This document shows positions 9,214 to 17,391 of a stretch of DNA of 64,000 nt, piece after piece. The first letter of the stretch is position 1; every line of letters begins with the position of its first letter. This stretch comes from Stieleria sp. JC731 (GTDB lineage Bacteria > Planctomycetota > Planctomycetia > Pirellulales > Pirellulaceae). Location of the stretch: positions 1,301,996-1,365,995 of the forward strand of contig NZ_JAJKFQ010000002.1 of NCBI RefSeq assembly GCF_020966635.1, written 5' to 3'. Below the pieces are notes generated by a model, which saw only the letters and a list, made by a program, of their open reading frames with translations, was not told where the DNA came from and made no database searches. The position numbers and the translations under genes were made by a program.

Positions 9214-12200
9214 CTAGCGGAGTCGCTCGGCCCGTTCGAGTAGATGACTTAACTTGAAGTTAATCGACGATGTTCCCCAAGGCGGCTCGGAGTCGAACGG
9301 ATTGGTTAGGTAATGGACGCTTTCGACGGAATCGTCCTCGTTGATCTGCACAATGGCGAGAATAAACTTTTCGGATTGGTTCAATGCATATAACATCTCA
9401 TTGCGCGTAATTGTGACCGTATCGGCCCCCTTTGCTCGGCCCTTGACTTCGATGTGCCTCGCATCAGATTGGACGCCGTTCCCATTGGGTGGGTAGGATG
9501 TGATGTCCCAACCACATTTGGCAGCAGCCACATCTTCGACACGGCATCCCATTGCTTCTTCGATCTCGATGACCGCATCCATGGCGATCTTCTCGGAACG
9601 CGCTCGGGCTAGCGGGTCAGCAGACGTATTGCCGGGCGTTGGTGCTTGATCTTGCTCCGCGTGTATAAGGCCGATCGGGAGCACTAATGCACCACTGACC
9701 ACAACGGGGGTGCCCGAAGTCACGTGTCGCATCGACTGCAAATCCTTCTTGCGGCTTTCTAACCGCGATGTCATCTCGGTGATCGTTCTCTTGGCGTTGT
9801 CCAAATTGAGCCGTACATCTTTGCCTGCTTCTGCATCTTCTTTAAGCTTCATCCAGCGATCTGTCCAAAAGTCAATCTCTTTAGTCAGTCGTTCGTGGAC
9901 AGCGCCAAGAGTTTTATCGACGTGAGCGATTCGCCGATCCGCGACTTCGGCGAAGTGCTCAGGGACCAACGTTGTGGCAGCGAGCGTGAGGGCTTGTTGG
10001 TCGAGATTGGCTTTGAGCCAATCAGCATTCAAAATAGAATCAACAATAGTCTGTTGTTCTGGGGCAATAGGCTCCAGATCCAGGTGCGGCGCCCAGCCGG
10101 CAAAAGTGGCTTCGCCATTTCGGGTGACCCTAACAAACTGCAACCGTTTAGAGATGACGGTGCCGTCGCCCGACTTGACTTCGTGTGTCAACATGAAGAG
10201 AAGCCATGGATCGGATCCTTCGTCAGTGGGATCGACGAGAACTGCTCCTTGACGGAGCAGATTGGCATTCTGTTCCAAAATCAAATCGCTAACGGCTAGC
10301 ATCAATGGATGACCGGGATGCAGCATGACAGCGGGCGTAATGCCGGGTTTGTCAAGCGGTTGCACGGCTTCCTTGGTAAAGCACACCCTTTCATAACGGC
10401 GCAGAACGGGAGATTGGTCGCGGCGATTGCGGCCGGTGATACGTCGGTCGCGTTCACGAAGTGATCCGGGTACATGAGTGACCTCAAAACGGCCAGCTTC
10501 ACGAGGGTGCATGCTGCCGCCGATTTGCTCGAATGCCTTAGTAAAGAAAGATCGAACGAAGTACGGCTGTAGCCGCCTTGCTTCAGCCTTTTCCATTTCT
10601 GATTTGACAGCGAACAGCCGCTCAGGACCAAGCGTTTCTTGCGACAAAGCGTTTCGATCGAGAACTTGTTTGATGTGGGTATGATCGAGTGTGTCGTCGA
10701 TAACTTTCGACAGTCGAGCACGTGTTTCAGGGAGATCGGAATAAGTAATCGCGTCCATCAATAGCGATTTCAGGCTCACGTCCTCAAATAGTTCACCAAG
10801 GATATCGAAGACGCGTCCTTTCAATGCTACAGCTTCAACTTCTAACTTGGTAAGCAGGCGGTGATAAACCTCGCCCTCTCGGGTTTCTTTGGCTACGAGA
10901 TTCCAAAGGTGACACACTTCAGTCTGCCCAATGCGGTGTATACGACCGAACCGCTGCTCCATGCGGTTGGGATTCCACGGCAGGTCGTAGTTGACCATCA
11001 AGTGAGCGTTCTGAAGATTAACACCTTCTCCAGCAGCGTCGGTAGCGATCAAGACGCGAACGTCGGGATCACTTCGGAACAATGCTTGGTTCTTTCGCCG
11101 ATCATCTCGTTTGACGCTGCCATGAATAGTGACAATCGCATCGTAGCTTCCAAGGACGCCCGCAATTTTTTCGTAGAGATAATTCAGGGTGTCTTTGTGC
11201 TCGGTGAAGATAATGAGCTTTCGCAAACGACCGGTAGCGTCTTTCAACTCCGGCGATCTCTGCAGTATCTTCGAAAGCTCATCCCACTTACGATCGAGTC
11301 CAGATGCCACAACCGCCTTAGCACTGGCTTCGAGTCCTTCGAGGATCAAGATTTCTGCCTGCAATTCCTCAGGAGTTTGCGAAGCTGTCGCACGATCGAC
11401 CAGTTCTTCTTCTAGCCGCTCCTGTTCTTCCGCCGTGAGGTCATCATCGTCTTCTGGAACGTCGTCCATTGTTTCGGCTAGAAGCTGTCGCCCGCGTTGG
11501 CTGATCTTTTCCTCACGCAGACGCTTCTCTAATCGCTCTCGTCGGCGTTTGAGCGATTGAAAGATGGCTTCGGGGCTGGAAGCCAATCGTCGCTGCAAAG
11601 CTGTAAGGGCGAACCCAACTGATCCCTTTCGCTGGCCACCCAACGCCTCGGCCTTACCCATTTCCGTTTTGACATACTGTGTAACCGCTTCATAAAGCGC
11701 GGCTTCCATATCCGACAGTGTGTAGTTGACGGTATAGGCCTTTCGTTCCGGAAAAAGCGGCGTTCCATCGAAACGCAATAGTTCTTCCTTGACCATTCGC
11801 CGCATCACGTCACTGGCGTCGACCTTGTGAACTCCATCGCGAAACTTGCCATAGAATCGGTCAGAATCGAGAAGCGAGAGAAAAAGCTGGTAGTCTTCTT
11901 CCTTGCCGTTATGAGGAGTGGCGGTCATCAAAAGCAAGTGCCGTGATGCCGCACCTAACTTTTCAGCCAGTACAAATCGCTTCGTCTTGTTGAGCTTGTT
12001 GCCGAAGTAGTGGGCTGCGCACTTATGTGCTTCGTCGAAGATCGCTAAATCCCATGGGACGGCGCAGAGTTGATCACGCAACTCCTCATTTCGAGATACT
12101 TGGTCGAGGCGGATAATCAGACGATCGTTGTCGTCAAACGGGTTTCCGCTGGGTGAAGCTAATTCGAGGTCTTTCGAGAAGACCTTAAATTCCAGACCGA

Positions 12201-12720
12201 ATTTTTCCCACAACTCGTCACGCCATTGTTCGACGAGGCTTCCCGGTGAAACGATGACGATCCGCTGTGCATCGGCTCGCATGACGAGTTCGCGGATATA
12301 GAGCCCAGCCATGATGGTCTTGCCCGCTCCTGGGTCGTCAGCCAGTACAAACCGTAACGGCTGACGCGGCAGCATGGATTCGTAGACCGCCGTGATCTGG
12401 TGGGGCAGCGGCTCGACGTTGGACGTGTGAACGGCCATCATAGGATCGAACAAAAACGCTAAATCGATCCGTTTGGCTTCAACGGCTAGCTTGAATGCTT
12501 CTCCATTGCCGTCGAAAGACCACGGCGTTTCCGCAGTCGCAATGGAAATGTTCGGCTCATCCGCGGCGCTAAGGAGGCGTTCTTTAACGCCACCATCGGA
12601 CGTTCGATAGAAAACCTGGACCGCACCGTCACCAATGGCCGCGACAGCAGCGACCGTCGCTAGGCAGGATGGCTCAAGCCCCTCGAGTGTTTGTCCTGGT
12701 TGAATGTCCTGAATTTTCAT
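9214..12720 (-). CDS. SNF2-type helicase with C-terminal DUF3883 domain
   Basis: This 1,168-residue SF2 translocase has Walker [16 protein letters not shown] near residue 125, a DEAH box ([12 protein letters not shown]) near 230, motif [14 protein letters not shown], and the helicase C-terminal motifs GEGVNLQNA (about 563) and [11 protein letters not shown]. The end carries [15 protein letters not shown] (about 1,088), the signature of DUF3883, a domain with a restriction-endonuclease-like strand pattern. Known: similar helicases act in DISARM (DrmD) and related systems and are thought to move on or remodel DNA. Inferred: the DNA-translocating engine of this operon. Residues 430-470 are highly charged (Glu/Asp-rich linker). 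It starts 58 bases after the HTH gene and is intact. Confidence 0.9.
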   Translation of the reverse strand: MKIQDIQPGQTLEGLEPSCLATVAAVAAIGDGAVQVFYRTSDGGVKERLLSAADEPNISIATAETPWSFDGNGEAFKLAVEAKRIDLAFLFDPMMAVHTSNVEPLPHQITAVYESMLPRQPLRFVLADDPGAGKTIMAGLYIRELVMRADAQRIVIVSPGSLVEQWRDELWEKFGLEFKVFSKDLELASPSGNPFDDNDRLIIRLDQVSRNEELRDQLCAVPWDLAIFDEAHKCAAHYFGNKLNKTKRFVLAEKLGAASRHLLLMTATPHNGKEEDYQLFLSLLDSDRFYGKFRDGVHKVDASDVMRRMVKEELLRFDGTPLFPERKAYTVNYTLSDMEAALYEAVTQYVKTEMGKAEALGGQRKGSVGFALTALQRRLASSPEAIFQSLKRRRERLEKRLREEKISQRGRQLLAETMDDVPEDDDDLTAEEQERLEEELVDRATASQTPEELQAEILILEGLEASAKAVVASGLDRKWDELSKILQRSPELKDATGRLRKLIIFTEHKDTLNYLYEKIAGVLGSYDAIVTIHGSVKRDDRRKNQALFRSDPDVRVLIATDAAGEGVNLQNAHLMVNYDLPWNPNRMEQRFGRIHRIGQTEVCHLWNLVAKETREGEVYHRLLTKLEVEAVALKGRVFDILGELFEDVSLKSLLMDAITYSDLPETRARLSKVIDDTLDHTHIKQVLDRNALSQETLGPERLFAVKSEMEKAEARRLQPYFVRSFFTKAFEQIGGSMHPREAGRFEVTHVPGSLRERDRRITGRNRRDQSPVLRRYERVCFTKEAVQPLDKPGITPAVMLHPGHPLMLAVSDLILEQNANLLRQGAVLVDPTDEGSDPWLLFMLTHEVKSGDGTVISKRLQFVRVTRNGEATFAGWAPHLDLEPIAPEQQTIVDSILNADWLKANLDQQALTLAATTLVPEHFAEVADRRIAHVDKTLGAVHERLTKEIDFWTDRWMKLKEDAEAGKDVRLNLDNAKRTITEMTSRLESRKKDLQSMRHVTSGTPVVVSGALVLPIGLIHAEQDQAPTPGNTSADPLARARSEKIAMDAVIEIEEAMGCRVEDVAAAKCGWDITSYPPNGNGVQSDARHIEVKGRAKGADTVTITRNEMLYALNQSEKFILAIVQINEDDSVESVHYLTNPFDSEPPWGTSSINFKLSHLLERAERLR

Positions 12721-12778
12721 CGTGCGCCATCTTGCGTGCTGTCGTCTTCGTCACTCCGTTGCAAGCTCGTTCATTTTC

Positions 12779-13009
12779 CTAGCGAGGTTTTGTTGAACCG
12801 CCGTCGTTACTGTCCAACCAACGATCAATCGTCTCGCGGCGAAAACGCCAATGACGTCCAACCTTTTGGCCAGGAACACTGCCTTCCTGGACCAATTTGT
12901 AGAGTGTCGACTTCGATACCTTTAGGTAGGCCGCAAGCTCTTCAATAGTCAGCACGCAGTCGTCGGTTGCCTGGTCTTGCATGAGATCTCTATCCGATTG
13001 CACCTTCAT
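12779..13009 (-). CDS. Excisionase/MerR-type HTH regulator (HTH_17)
   Basis: A 76-residue DNA-binding protein, first gene of the operon. Seen: TIEELAAYLKVSKSTLYKLV followed by a wing GQKVGRHWRFRRETIDRWLD, the standard HTH_17/excisionase layout. I take the ATG at 13009 as start because AAGGG lies at a good distance upstream; a GTG at 13048 and an ATG at 12982 are alternatives. Known: such proteins often head restriction and DISARM-like operons. Inferred: an autoregulator of the operon. Imperfect palindromes at 13073-13105, 60 to 100 bases upstream, are plausible operators. Confidence 0.8.
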   Translation of the reverse strand: MKVQSDRDLMQDQATDDCVLTIEELAAYLKVSKSTLYKLVQEGSVPGQKVGRHWRFRRETIDRWLDSNDGGSTKPR

Positions 13010-13072
13010 CGCCGGACCCTTGCAGAGCGTAGACGAATGGTTTAACACGTTTGGTCAATGAATGGCCCAATT

Positions 13073-13105
13073 GTTGCGGCAACTAGCAGTTATTGTCAAT
13101 TACTG
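13073..13105. promoter_or_regulatory. Two adjacent palindromes, possible operator upstream of the HTH gene
   Basis: GTTGC-G-GCAAC occupies 13073-13083 and an imperfect 19-base palindrome (CAGT-t-ATTG-t-CAAT-t-ACTG) occupies 13087-13105, with 8 of 9 arm positions pairing. They lie in the 156-base gap between the DUF2726 gene and the HTH gene, directly upstream of the operon. Binding by the HTH protein is inference only. Confidence 0.35.
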
Positions 13106-13165
13106 GTGATCACTGCCCGAACTTCGCTCCGCCCAGAAACGACAAAACCCTTGGGAATTCTAGGT

Positions 13166-13840
13166 TTAGTCAATCGCGATGATCTCACGACATCCGGGAT
13201 AATTGGAGCAAGCCCAGAATCGCTTTCCGGCATGCTTCCCTTTGGCAGCCTTGCGCTTCACCATTGCGGCTTCGCATTTTGGGCATGTCGGAGCGGAAGA
13301 ATTGTCTGGCGACGGCGTAACCGAGGGACTCACTTGCCCTGTTCCTTCAGCAGGCATTGGAATCAGTGTACCGATTTCGTTTCGGACTCCGGCAATAGAA
13401 TACGTGCGAGCGGCTGGCACGTGCAGGATGGGAAGGCCAGCTGCGGCGAAGGCGTCGTCGACGAATACGTCACGTTCTTGTCGGTCTTTGCGATTGTGGC
13501 TGGCGTCGTCGAGCTCGACGGCAAGCAACGGTTGCATCGTGGTCGGATCGCAGAGCAGGAAGTCGATGTGCTTGCTGCTGATTTTGTTTTCGTAGCTTCG
13601 ACTGCCTTCTTGTCGCGGGACGTACAGGACATCCCAAAGGCGGACCTTGATATTGATTGAGTACCTCTGTCCGACCGCCTGCACAAGAACGCGATAGAAA
13701 GCCAATTCCGCGGGCGAAAGAAAGTTGTCTCGTAGACGATAAGGGAGTTTCTTTCGTAAACCCTCCGCTCGATTGCCCGTGCCGATGCCAAGGAACTTCA
13801 AAAGGAACCCTAAACATCCGCTTCTCTGCGATTCCGCCAT
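13166..13840 (-). CDS. DUF2726 protein with C-terminal topoisomerase-type zinc finger
   Basis: A 224-residue protein. Seen: LSPAELAFYRVLVQAVG, then HIDFLLCDPTTMQPLLAVEL (D and E on adjacent strands of an endonuclease-like fold) and DDASHNRKDRQERDVF, which together are typical of DUF2726. The end has CPKCEAAMV, then WACSNYPGCREI, a zf-C4_Topoisom finger. I chose the ATG at 13840 (MAESQRSGC) because the upstream extension to 13909 is Arg/Ser-rich and lacks family-like sequence. Known: DUF2726 is related to Vsr/DUF559-type nuclease folds and is frequent in genomic islands. Inferred: a DNA-binding, possibly nicking, accessory. It precedes the defence operon in the same direction but is separated by a gap with its own palindromes, so it may be independent. 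Confidence 0.8.
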   Translation of the reverse strand: MAESQRSGCLGFLLKFLGIGTGNRAEGLRKKLPYRLRDNFLSPAELAFYRVLVQAVGQRYSINIKVRLWDVLYVPRQEGSRSYENKISSKHIDFLLCDPTTMQPLLAVELDDASHNRKDRQERDVFVDDAFAAAGLPILHVPAARTYSIAGVRNEIGTLIPMPAEGTGQVSPSVTPSPDNSSAPTCPKCEAAMVKRKAAKGKHAGKRFWACSNYPGCREIIAID

Positions 13841-14297
13841 GCTTGTTCGCCCCAGGCTGTTTCCCCTATGTTGACTCAGTGAGAATCTAACACGCGTCGG
13901 AACCGGCATGAATCGTCAACCTGACTGAAACTAGATAGATAACTTCGCTTTCAGATAACGTATGCAGACGAGATCAAGATCCTTGAATTTTGAATGAAGA
14001 TCTGGCTCGCTTCGCACACATGAACCCGATTCTCGTCATCTCATTCTGTCGTGTTTGAAAACGCAACCTGCTCGTGGAGACGGCAAACAGAACTGTTTGA
14101 AGAAATCAATGAATCGACGTTCTTCGATGCGATGCTCGATGAAGCCTTCTGCGAATTGACATGAAGATTGGTGAGAGGACGAATCCCGTCAGCAGGGACT
14201 CGTCGCCTCGTCCACTACCGGTGCTTGTTCTACGCATTCAGGAATTCGCATTCGACCGGCCAGGCCGCGTCTGAAACAGATCTGGTGCCGCTCCCGT
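13841..14297. other. Intergenic region without a recognisable gene
   Basis: About 450 bases between the DUF2726 gene and the hypothetical gene. I see no coding frame with family-like sequence on either strand, no clear terminator hairpin with a T tract and no tRNA. It may hold the promoter of the DUF2726 gene. Confidence 0.5.
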
Positions 14298-14867
14298 TCA
14301 TTCACCCTCATTTGATTCAGGGGTTTCCAGTGCGTCACCGAGTTGCGTCATAAAGAACCCTATCTGCTCGGCATTCTGAGATGCTTGTTCACGCCACTGC
14401 TGTTCGGTCAGCTCGAAACTCCGCTGGCCAATTCGTTCGACTTCCAAGCTGGTGCTTTGGACAACCGCCCGACCGTTTGTGTTGCTGAACCATTCCAGGT
14501 AAAGGCACTTTCGCCACGTATACGGAGGCTGCTTGCCTTGCATCAGTTGCCGCGCCGCTTCGTGGGCGGGCAATTCAAAGTGCTTCACCATTTGATCCGC
14601 GGTTATGTCGCCCACGTGTCCAGACTGATCCAGATCAATGTGCGCGCAAGTTCTCGGCGCTTCATCTTCATCGTCCTCTGGTGGCAGTTCCGGTTCAACG
14701 CGATGAATCCGCAACCGCCAACCCGCCAAGTCTGGATTGCAGTTACCAAGCCACTTGAATCGTAGCGGCTGATCAAAGCCCGCCAATTCCAGCCAGCCGA
14801 TCGTCCATCCGAACGTCGTATTGTCCAATTCGCCAGCCAAGATCAGGTGCGATGGTCGCCAAGCCAT
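14298..14867 (-). CDS. Hypothetical protein, planctomycete-type, unrecognised
   Basis: A 189-residue soluble protein of unknown function. Seen: a Trp-rich beta-like N-terminal half (MAWRPSHLILAGELDN, LGNCNPDLAGWRLRIHRVEP), an acidic patch PPEDDEDEAP around residue 65, and a helical C terminus with QQWREQASQNAEQIGFFMTQ. It has no signal peptide or membrane segment. I do not recognise a domain. Codon use and the absence of internal stops support a real gene. It stands alone, same strand as the upstream defence operon, flanked by gene-free DNA on both sides, so its link to defence is unknown. Confidence 0.6.
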   Translation of the reverse strand: MAWRPSHLILAGELDNTTFGWTIGWLELAGFDQPLRFKWLGNCNPDLAGWRLRIHRVEPELPPEDDEDEAPRTCAHIDLDQSGHVGDITADQMVKHFELPAHEAARQLMQGKQPPYTWRKCLYLEWFSNTNGRAVVQSTSLEVERIGQRSFELTEQQWREQASQNAEQIGFFMTQLGDALETPESNEGE

Positions 14868-15117
14868 ATCAGTGCCCGATGCCTCATCTCGAATTCACAA
14901 CCAACTGATTCCACGTCACTGGCAATTTACACTTTGCAATACTCGTGTTGCAATTTGCAAACCACCTCCGCCAATATCGGACGCGTGTCATCGGGTTGCT
15001 TCCCAAGGATCTTCGGTTGGGAAAGTAGATAACTGGGCCCAGCCAAGCCGAACGAAAACGCCGGGTACGATAGCAGTCGTGACTAGGCCAGTGTGCGAGC
15101 CTTCTCTAGGTTTTCCA
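14868..15117. other. Gene-free stretch before the palindromic element
   Basis: No convincing gene on either strand. Frames present here have low-complexity, shadow-like translations and no ribosome-binding site. The stretch probably contains the promoter of the hypothetical gene ending at 14298. Confidence 0.4.
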
Positions 15118-15180
15118 TGTAGTGGATTTTGTTAAAAATCCTCTTGGTGATGAGTGGGATCTTTAACAAGATCCACTACA
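15118..15180. repeat. 63-base palindromic element (24-base imperfect inverted repeats)
   Basis: Bases 15118-15141 and 15157-15180 are inverted repeats of 24 bases with two mismatches, separated by 15 bases. Both arms begin TGTAGTGGAT and contain TTGTTAAA. The right arm supplies the stop codon of the truncated macro-domain frame at 15176. The shape fits a REP- or MITE-like palindromic unit, but no target-site duplication is obvious. It could also fold as a terminator, though there is no T tract. Confidence 0.65.
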
Positions 15181-15304
15181 GGAAGAATTTGCTATGAATC
15201 GTGCCGTTGACTTTCCTAGAAAGATTTAACAAGGGGTTTGCCGTCGAGATTAAAACGTCAGCGGGGCATTGCGGCACATCGCCAACTTTGATCTGCACTC
15301 GCAT
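15176..15304 (-). pseudogene. Truncated macro-domain protein (N-terminal remnant)
   Basis: From the ATG at 15304 the frame encodes MRVQIKVGDVPQCPADVLI, then STANPLLNLSRKVNG, which matches the first strands and ADP-ribose-binding loop of macro domains (the usual form is xNAANxxLxxGGGVxGA). After about 38 residues the frame enters the palindromic element at 15180 and stops at 15176. A normal macro domain has about 150-180 residues, so this is a 5' remnant. The glycine run of the loop is changed to SRK, suggesting decay. Known: macro domains bind or remove ADP-ribose. A TTG start at 15397, just after the nucleotidyltransferase, is an alternative. Confidence 0.55.
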
Positions 15305-15402
15305 TGATCCACTCCCGATCGCTTTTGGGCCCCAATCGTAGTGGACGAGGCGACGAGCCGCATCTGTTCGGGCGTCATGAAATCCCTTCTGATGCAATGT
15401 TG

Positions 15403-15848
15403 CTATATCAGTTTGCGACGGAGTTTTTCGACGTCGACGTTATCTTGATCGCGGCCGGTTGATGCCTTGTTCTTGATCAGCTTTTCGAGAGAGATGAAAG
15501 GGACGCGCAGCCCGTAGAAACTTTCGTACTCTCGCGTCTGCCAAACCTCATCAAATGTTACGCCGTCGATCTTTGTAATCAGGTCGATGCGATAGGGGGC
15601 ATGCCCAAGCATGATCACATCCTTCTCGAAGAGCGGTGCGTCTGGCAGGGCGTTTCCGAAGCCAAACTCGGTCAAACCTCTCGAGTGACCTTTTCGGATT
15701 CTTCTGACTTCTCCAAGAAAAAATCGATGTCCCCGGTCGCTCGAGGTTCGGCGTAGCGGTTATAAGCCCATCCGCCAATGATCACGAACTTCAGGTTCAT
15801 CGAGATTGCGAGTTCGATAAACTCTTTGAAGTCGCTGTGAAGATCCAT
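15403..15848 (-). pseudogene. Nucleotidyltransferase, broken by a frameshift
   Basis: A MNT-like nucleotidyltransferase split over two frames. Part one, from the ATG at 15848, reads MDLHSDFKEFIEL, then FVIIGGWAYNRYAEPRATGD followed by IDFFLEKSEE, with the nucleotidyltransferase GG(W)-x(n)-D-x-D core. It ends at a TGA around 15669. Part two continues in another frame from about 15675 as LTEFGFGNALPDAPLFEK, then RIDLITKIDGV and FISLEKLIKNKASTGRDQD to the stop at 15403, matching the usual family C terminus. The join needs a single-base change near 15670-15690. Known: intact relatives are antitoxin- or AbiE-like nucleotidyltransferases. The start overlaps the small upstream gene by 88 bases. Sequencing error is an alternative to true decay. 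Confidence 0.75.
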
Positions 15849-15972
15849 AAACGGGCGCCATCATCTTGAAAAAGTTCGCCAGCCGCTCACTGGTGGACAG
15901 CTTTGCGTCATCATCGTACGCGGCGCGTTCAGCTTCCTTGTGAGTATCAAACGTGCGGATGGTCTTGTCCAT
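15760..15972 (-). CDS. Small partner protein of the nucleotidyltransferase
   Basis: A 70-residue protein with a strong ribosome-binding site (GGAGG seven bases before the ATG at 15972). Seen: MDKTIRTFDTHKEAERAAYD and LSTSERLANFFKMMAPVYG, a pattern I associate with short helical proteins encoded directly upstream of planctomycete nucleotidyltransferases. The last 20 or so residues lie over the start of the nucleotidyltransferase in another frame. Inferred: one half of a toxin-antitoxin-like or two-gene module whose second half is now frameshifted. Function is unknown. Confidence 0.6.
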   Translation of the reverse strand: MDKTIRTFDTHKEAERAAYDDDAKLSTSERLANFFKMMAPVYGSSQRLQRVYRTRNLDEPEVRDHWRMGL

Positions 15973-16402
15973 GAGAGTCCTCCACCGACCCGATTTCGTG
16001 TTAACCAGTTTGCCGAGTCAAGCAGAGACTCAGAAAGCTCTCGGTGGTTTGAGGCCAACCAGGGTGGTTGAGTCCGGCAGGCCGAATATGAGAAACGAAA
16101 CAGAGAACTTTCGTTGACACGGCAAAAAGTCGAAACACCGCGAAAAACCGGGCCGAAATTGAAAACACCTGCCTGCCTGATTCAGGCGGCAGGTGCTAAC
16201 TGGTTCGCGAGAGTTTTCGCTTTTTTAATTTCAGCTCCCCGAGACGACGCCCAACGCAACTTTTCGAGTCTCGTTCAACCATGCTCTTTTCCCGGGGAAT
16301 CGTGGACTCTCTCGTCTTTCTCGGACAACCAAGGTTAACAAAATCACCGGTCGCGGCAAACCAATCAGCGAGACTATTCGCAAAGCACGCCAAGTCGAGA
16401 CG
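15973..16402. other. Gene-poor stretch with a GC-rich hairpin
   Basis: Holds an 8-base stem hairpin at 16166-16195 (CACCTGCC paired with GGCAGGTG, inner GCCT/AGGC). On the minus strand it is followed by GTGTTTTC, so it could terminate leftward transcription. From about 16262 an in-frame extension of the HTH fragment downstream is open but lacks a start codon, as expected for a gene that lost its 5' part. Confidence 0.4.
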
Positions 16403-16669
16403 ATGTTATCCGCCGAGGGAATCAGCATGCGAGAGGCTGCCGATCGTCTCGGAGTTTCAGTGGCGACAGTTTGCTATCAAGTTTCGTATGTCCGCCGATT
16501 GCCCACGAGTTTCGTCAGTTGGCTCGAATCTGGAGGTGCCGACATATTGCCCAACGCCCTGGCGGAACGCAGGCTTCGGGAAATTGCGAAATTGAGCTCT
16601 GACCAACAATCCCTTGAAATTGAGAACGTCATGGCGAAAAGTCACTGCCCTCGGGGACCGGCTGAGTGA
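16403..16669 (+). pseudogene. Orphan HTH fragment (recombinase- or ParB-like C-terminal part)
   Basis: Seen: an 88-residue frame with a clear helix-turn-helix, SMREAADRLGVSVATVCYQV, then LPTSFVSWLESGGADI and a helical tail. Upstream in the same frame, without a start codon, lies VNKITGRGKPISETIRKARQ, so the coding region probably began further left and lost its N-terminal part. Known: HTH units with this wording occur at the ends of serine recombinases and in ParB-like proteins. Inferred: a remnant of a mobile-element regulator or recombinase. A small intact regulator starting at the ATG at 16403 is possible. Confidence 0.45.
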
Positions 16670-16847
16670 ACGTACGGGTTCCGGTCAGGTTGCACGAATC
16701 GAATTTGGAAACAAGCCCTGCCATCCAAATCGATTTCACCGATCAGTCCAAAGTGGACTCCCGCGTCGCCTTTAGTGCGCGCCCATTTCGGGCGAATTTG
16801 GACTCTCTATTGACTTCGTCATTTAGGAGGTTACGAACCACCTAATG

Positions 16848-16938
16848 GATCCTGCGGTTGCAAACCATCGCGTCACTGATAATCACTGCGTGGCTGATTG
16901 CCTGGACGAGATGACCTTTTCCAGTTCCCGGCGGACTA
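16848..16938 (-). pseudogene. IS21-family IstB helper ATPase remnant
   Basis: About 30 codons read SPPGTGKGHLVQAISHAVII on the minus strand, matching the Walker A region of IstB (usual form GPPGTGKSHLAQALGHEAI). The reading frame has no intact sequence before or after it. Known: IstB is the transposition helper of IS21 elements. This is a small decayed fragment marking past IS21 insertion in the gap between two defence systems. Confidence 0.5.
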
Positions 16939-17067
16939 CAAGAATCCATGCCTATTAATGTCGCAAGAAGTACCCGCAGCATTGGTCGTGGCCGCCGGAG
17001 CCCGAAGAACCCGTTGTAATCGGAGCCCCGCCACCCATTCACACTTGACCGCGACTGCCGCCCGATC

Positions 17068-17205
17068 ATCCGTATCACGTGCCGCCCAGCTATTCCGACC
17101 CCGATAACCTCCCGCCGGGTCACCCAGGGGAATACTACCCCGACATGCCGTCATTGCCCGCCATTCAGCCGACGGACTTTGGACGCGATTCGTCTTCGAA
17201 TTAAT
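17068..17205 (+). pseudogene. Orphan proline-rich coding tail
   Basis: A frame without a start codon reads PDHPYHVPPSYSDPDNLPP, then GHPGEYYPDMPSLPAIQP and ends TDFGRDSSSN at a TAA at 17203-17205. The biased Pro/Tyr/Asp content and clean end look like the C terminus of a former secreted or surface protein. A stop codon lies about 20 bases upstream of the part quoted. It is followed by a strong hairpin at 17256. No family is recognised. Confidence 0.35.
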
Positions 17206-17255
17206 CGCGAAAGTTATCGACGGAATCGCGTCGTCACGTAATTCCAGCAATTCAA

Positions 17256-17289
17256 GACGCCCGTGGTGGAGCAATCTACCGCGGGCGTC
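17256..17289. terminator. Strong hairpin with GCAA tetraloop
   Basis: A 15-base-pair stem (GACGCCCG at 17256-17263 pairs with CGGGCGTC at 17282-17289; the inner arms pair with two G-U wobbles) closed by a GCAA loop. It is followed by TTTGC on the plus strand. It probably terminates the decayed plus-strand gene to the left and insulates the helicase operon that begins at 17392. Confidence 0.65.
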
Positions 17290-17391
17290 TTTGCTGCGCT
17301 CACAGTACGGAGTTGGCTGCCGCACCTCATGGATGTTCGTTAAAATGCTTGCGGAGGAAATTTTACATTAATTGAGGCTTGTGGACGGACA

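Noticed and set aside
14821..15135. Plus-strand 104-codon frame
   Set aside because: No ribosome-binding site, low-complexity translation and overlap with a palindromic element; nothing family-like.
16735..16850. Short palindromes such as AGTCCA-AAG-TGGACT
   Set aside because: Six-base arms in decayed DNA are expected by chance and have no gene context.
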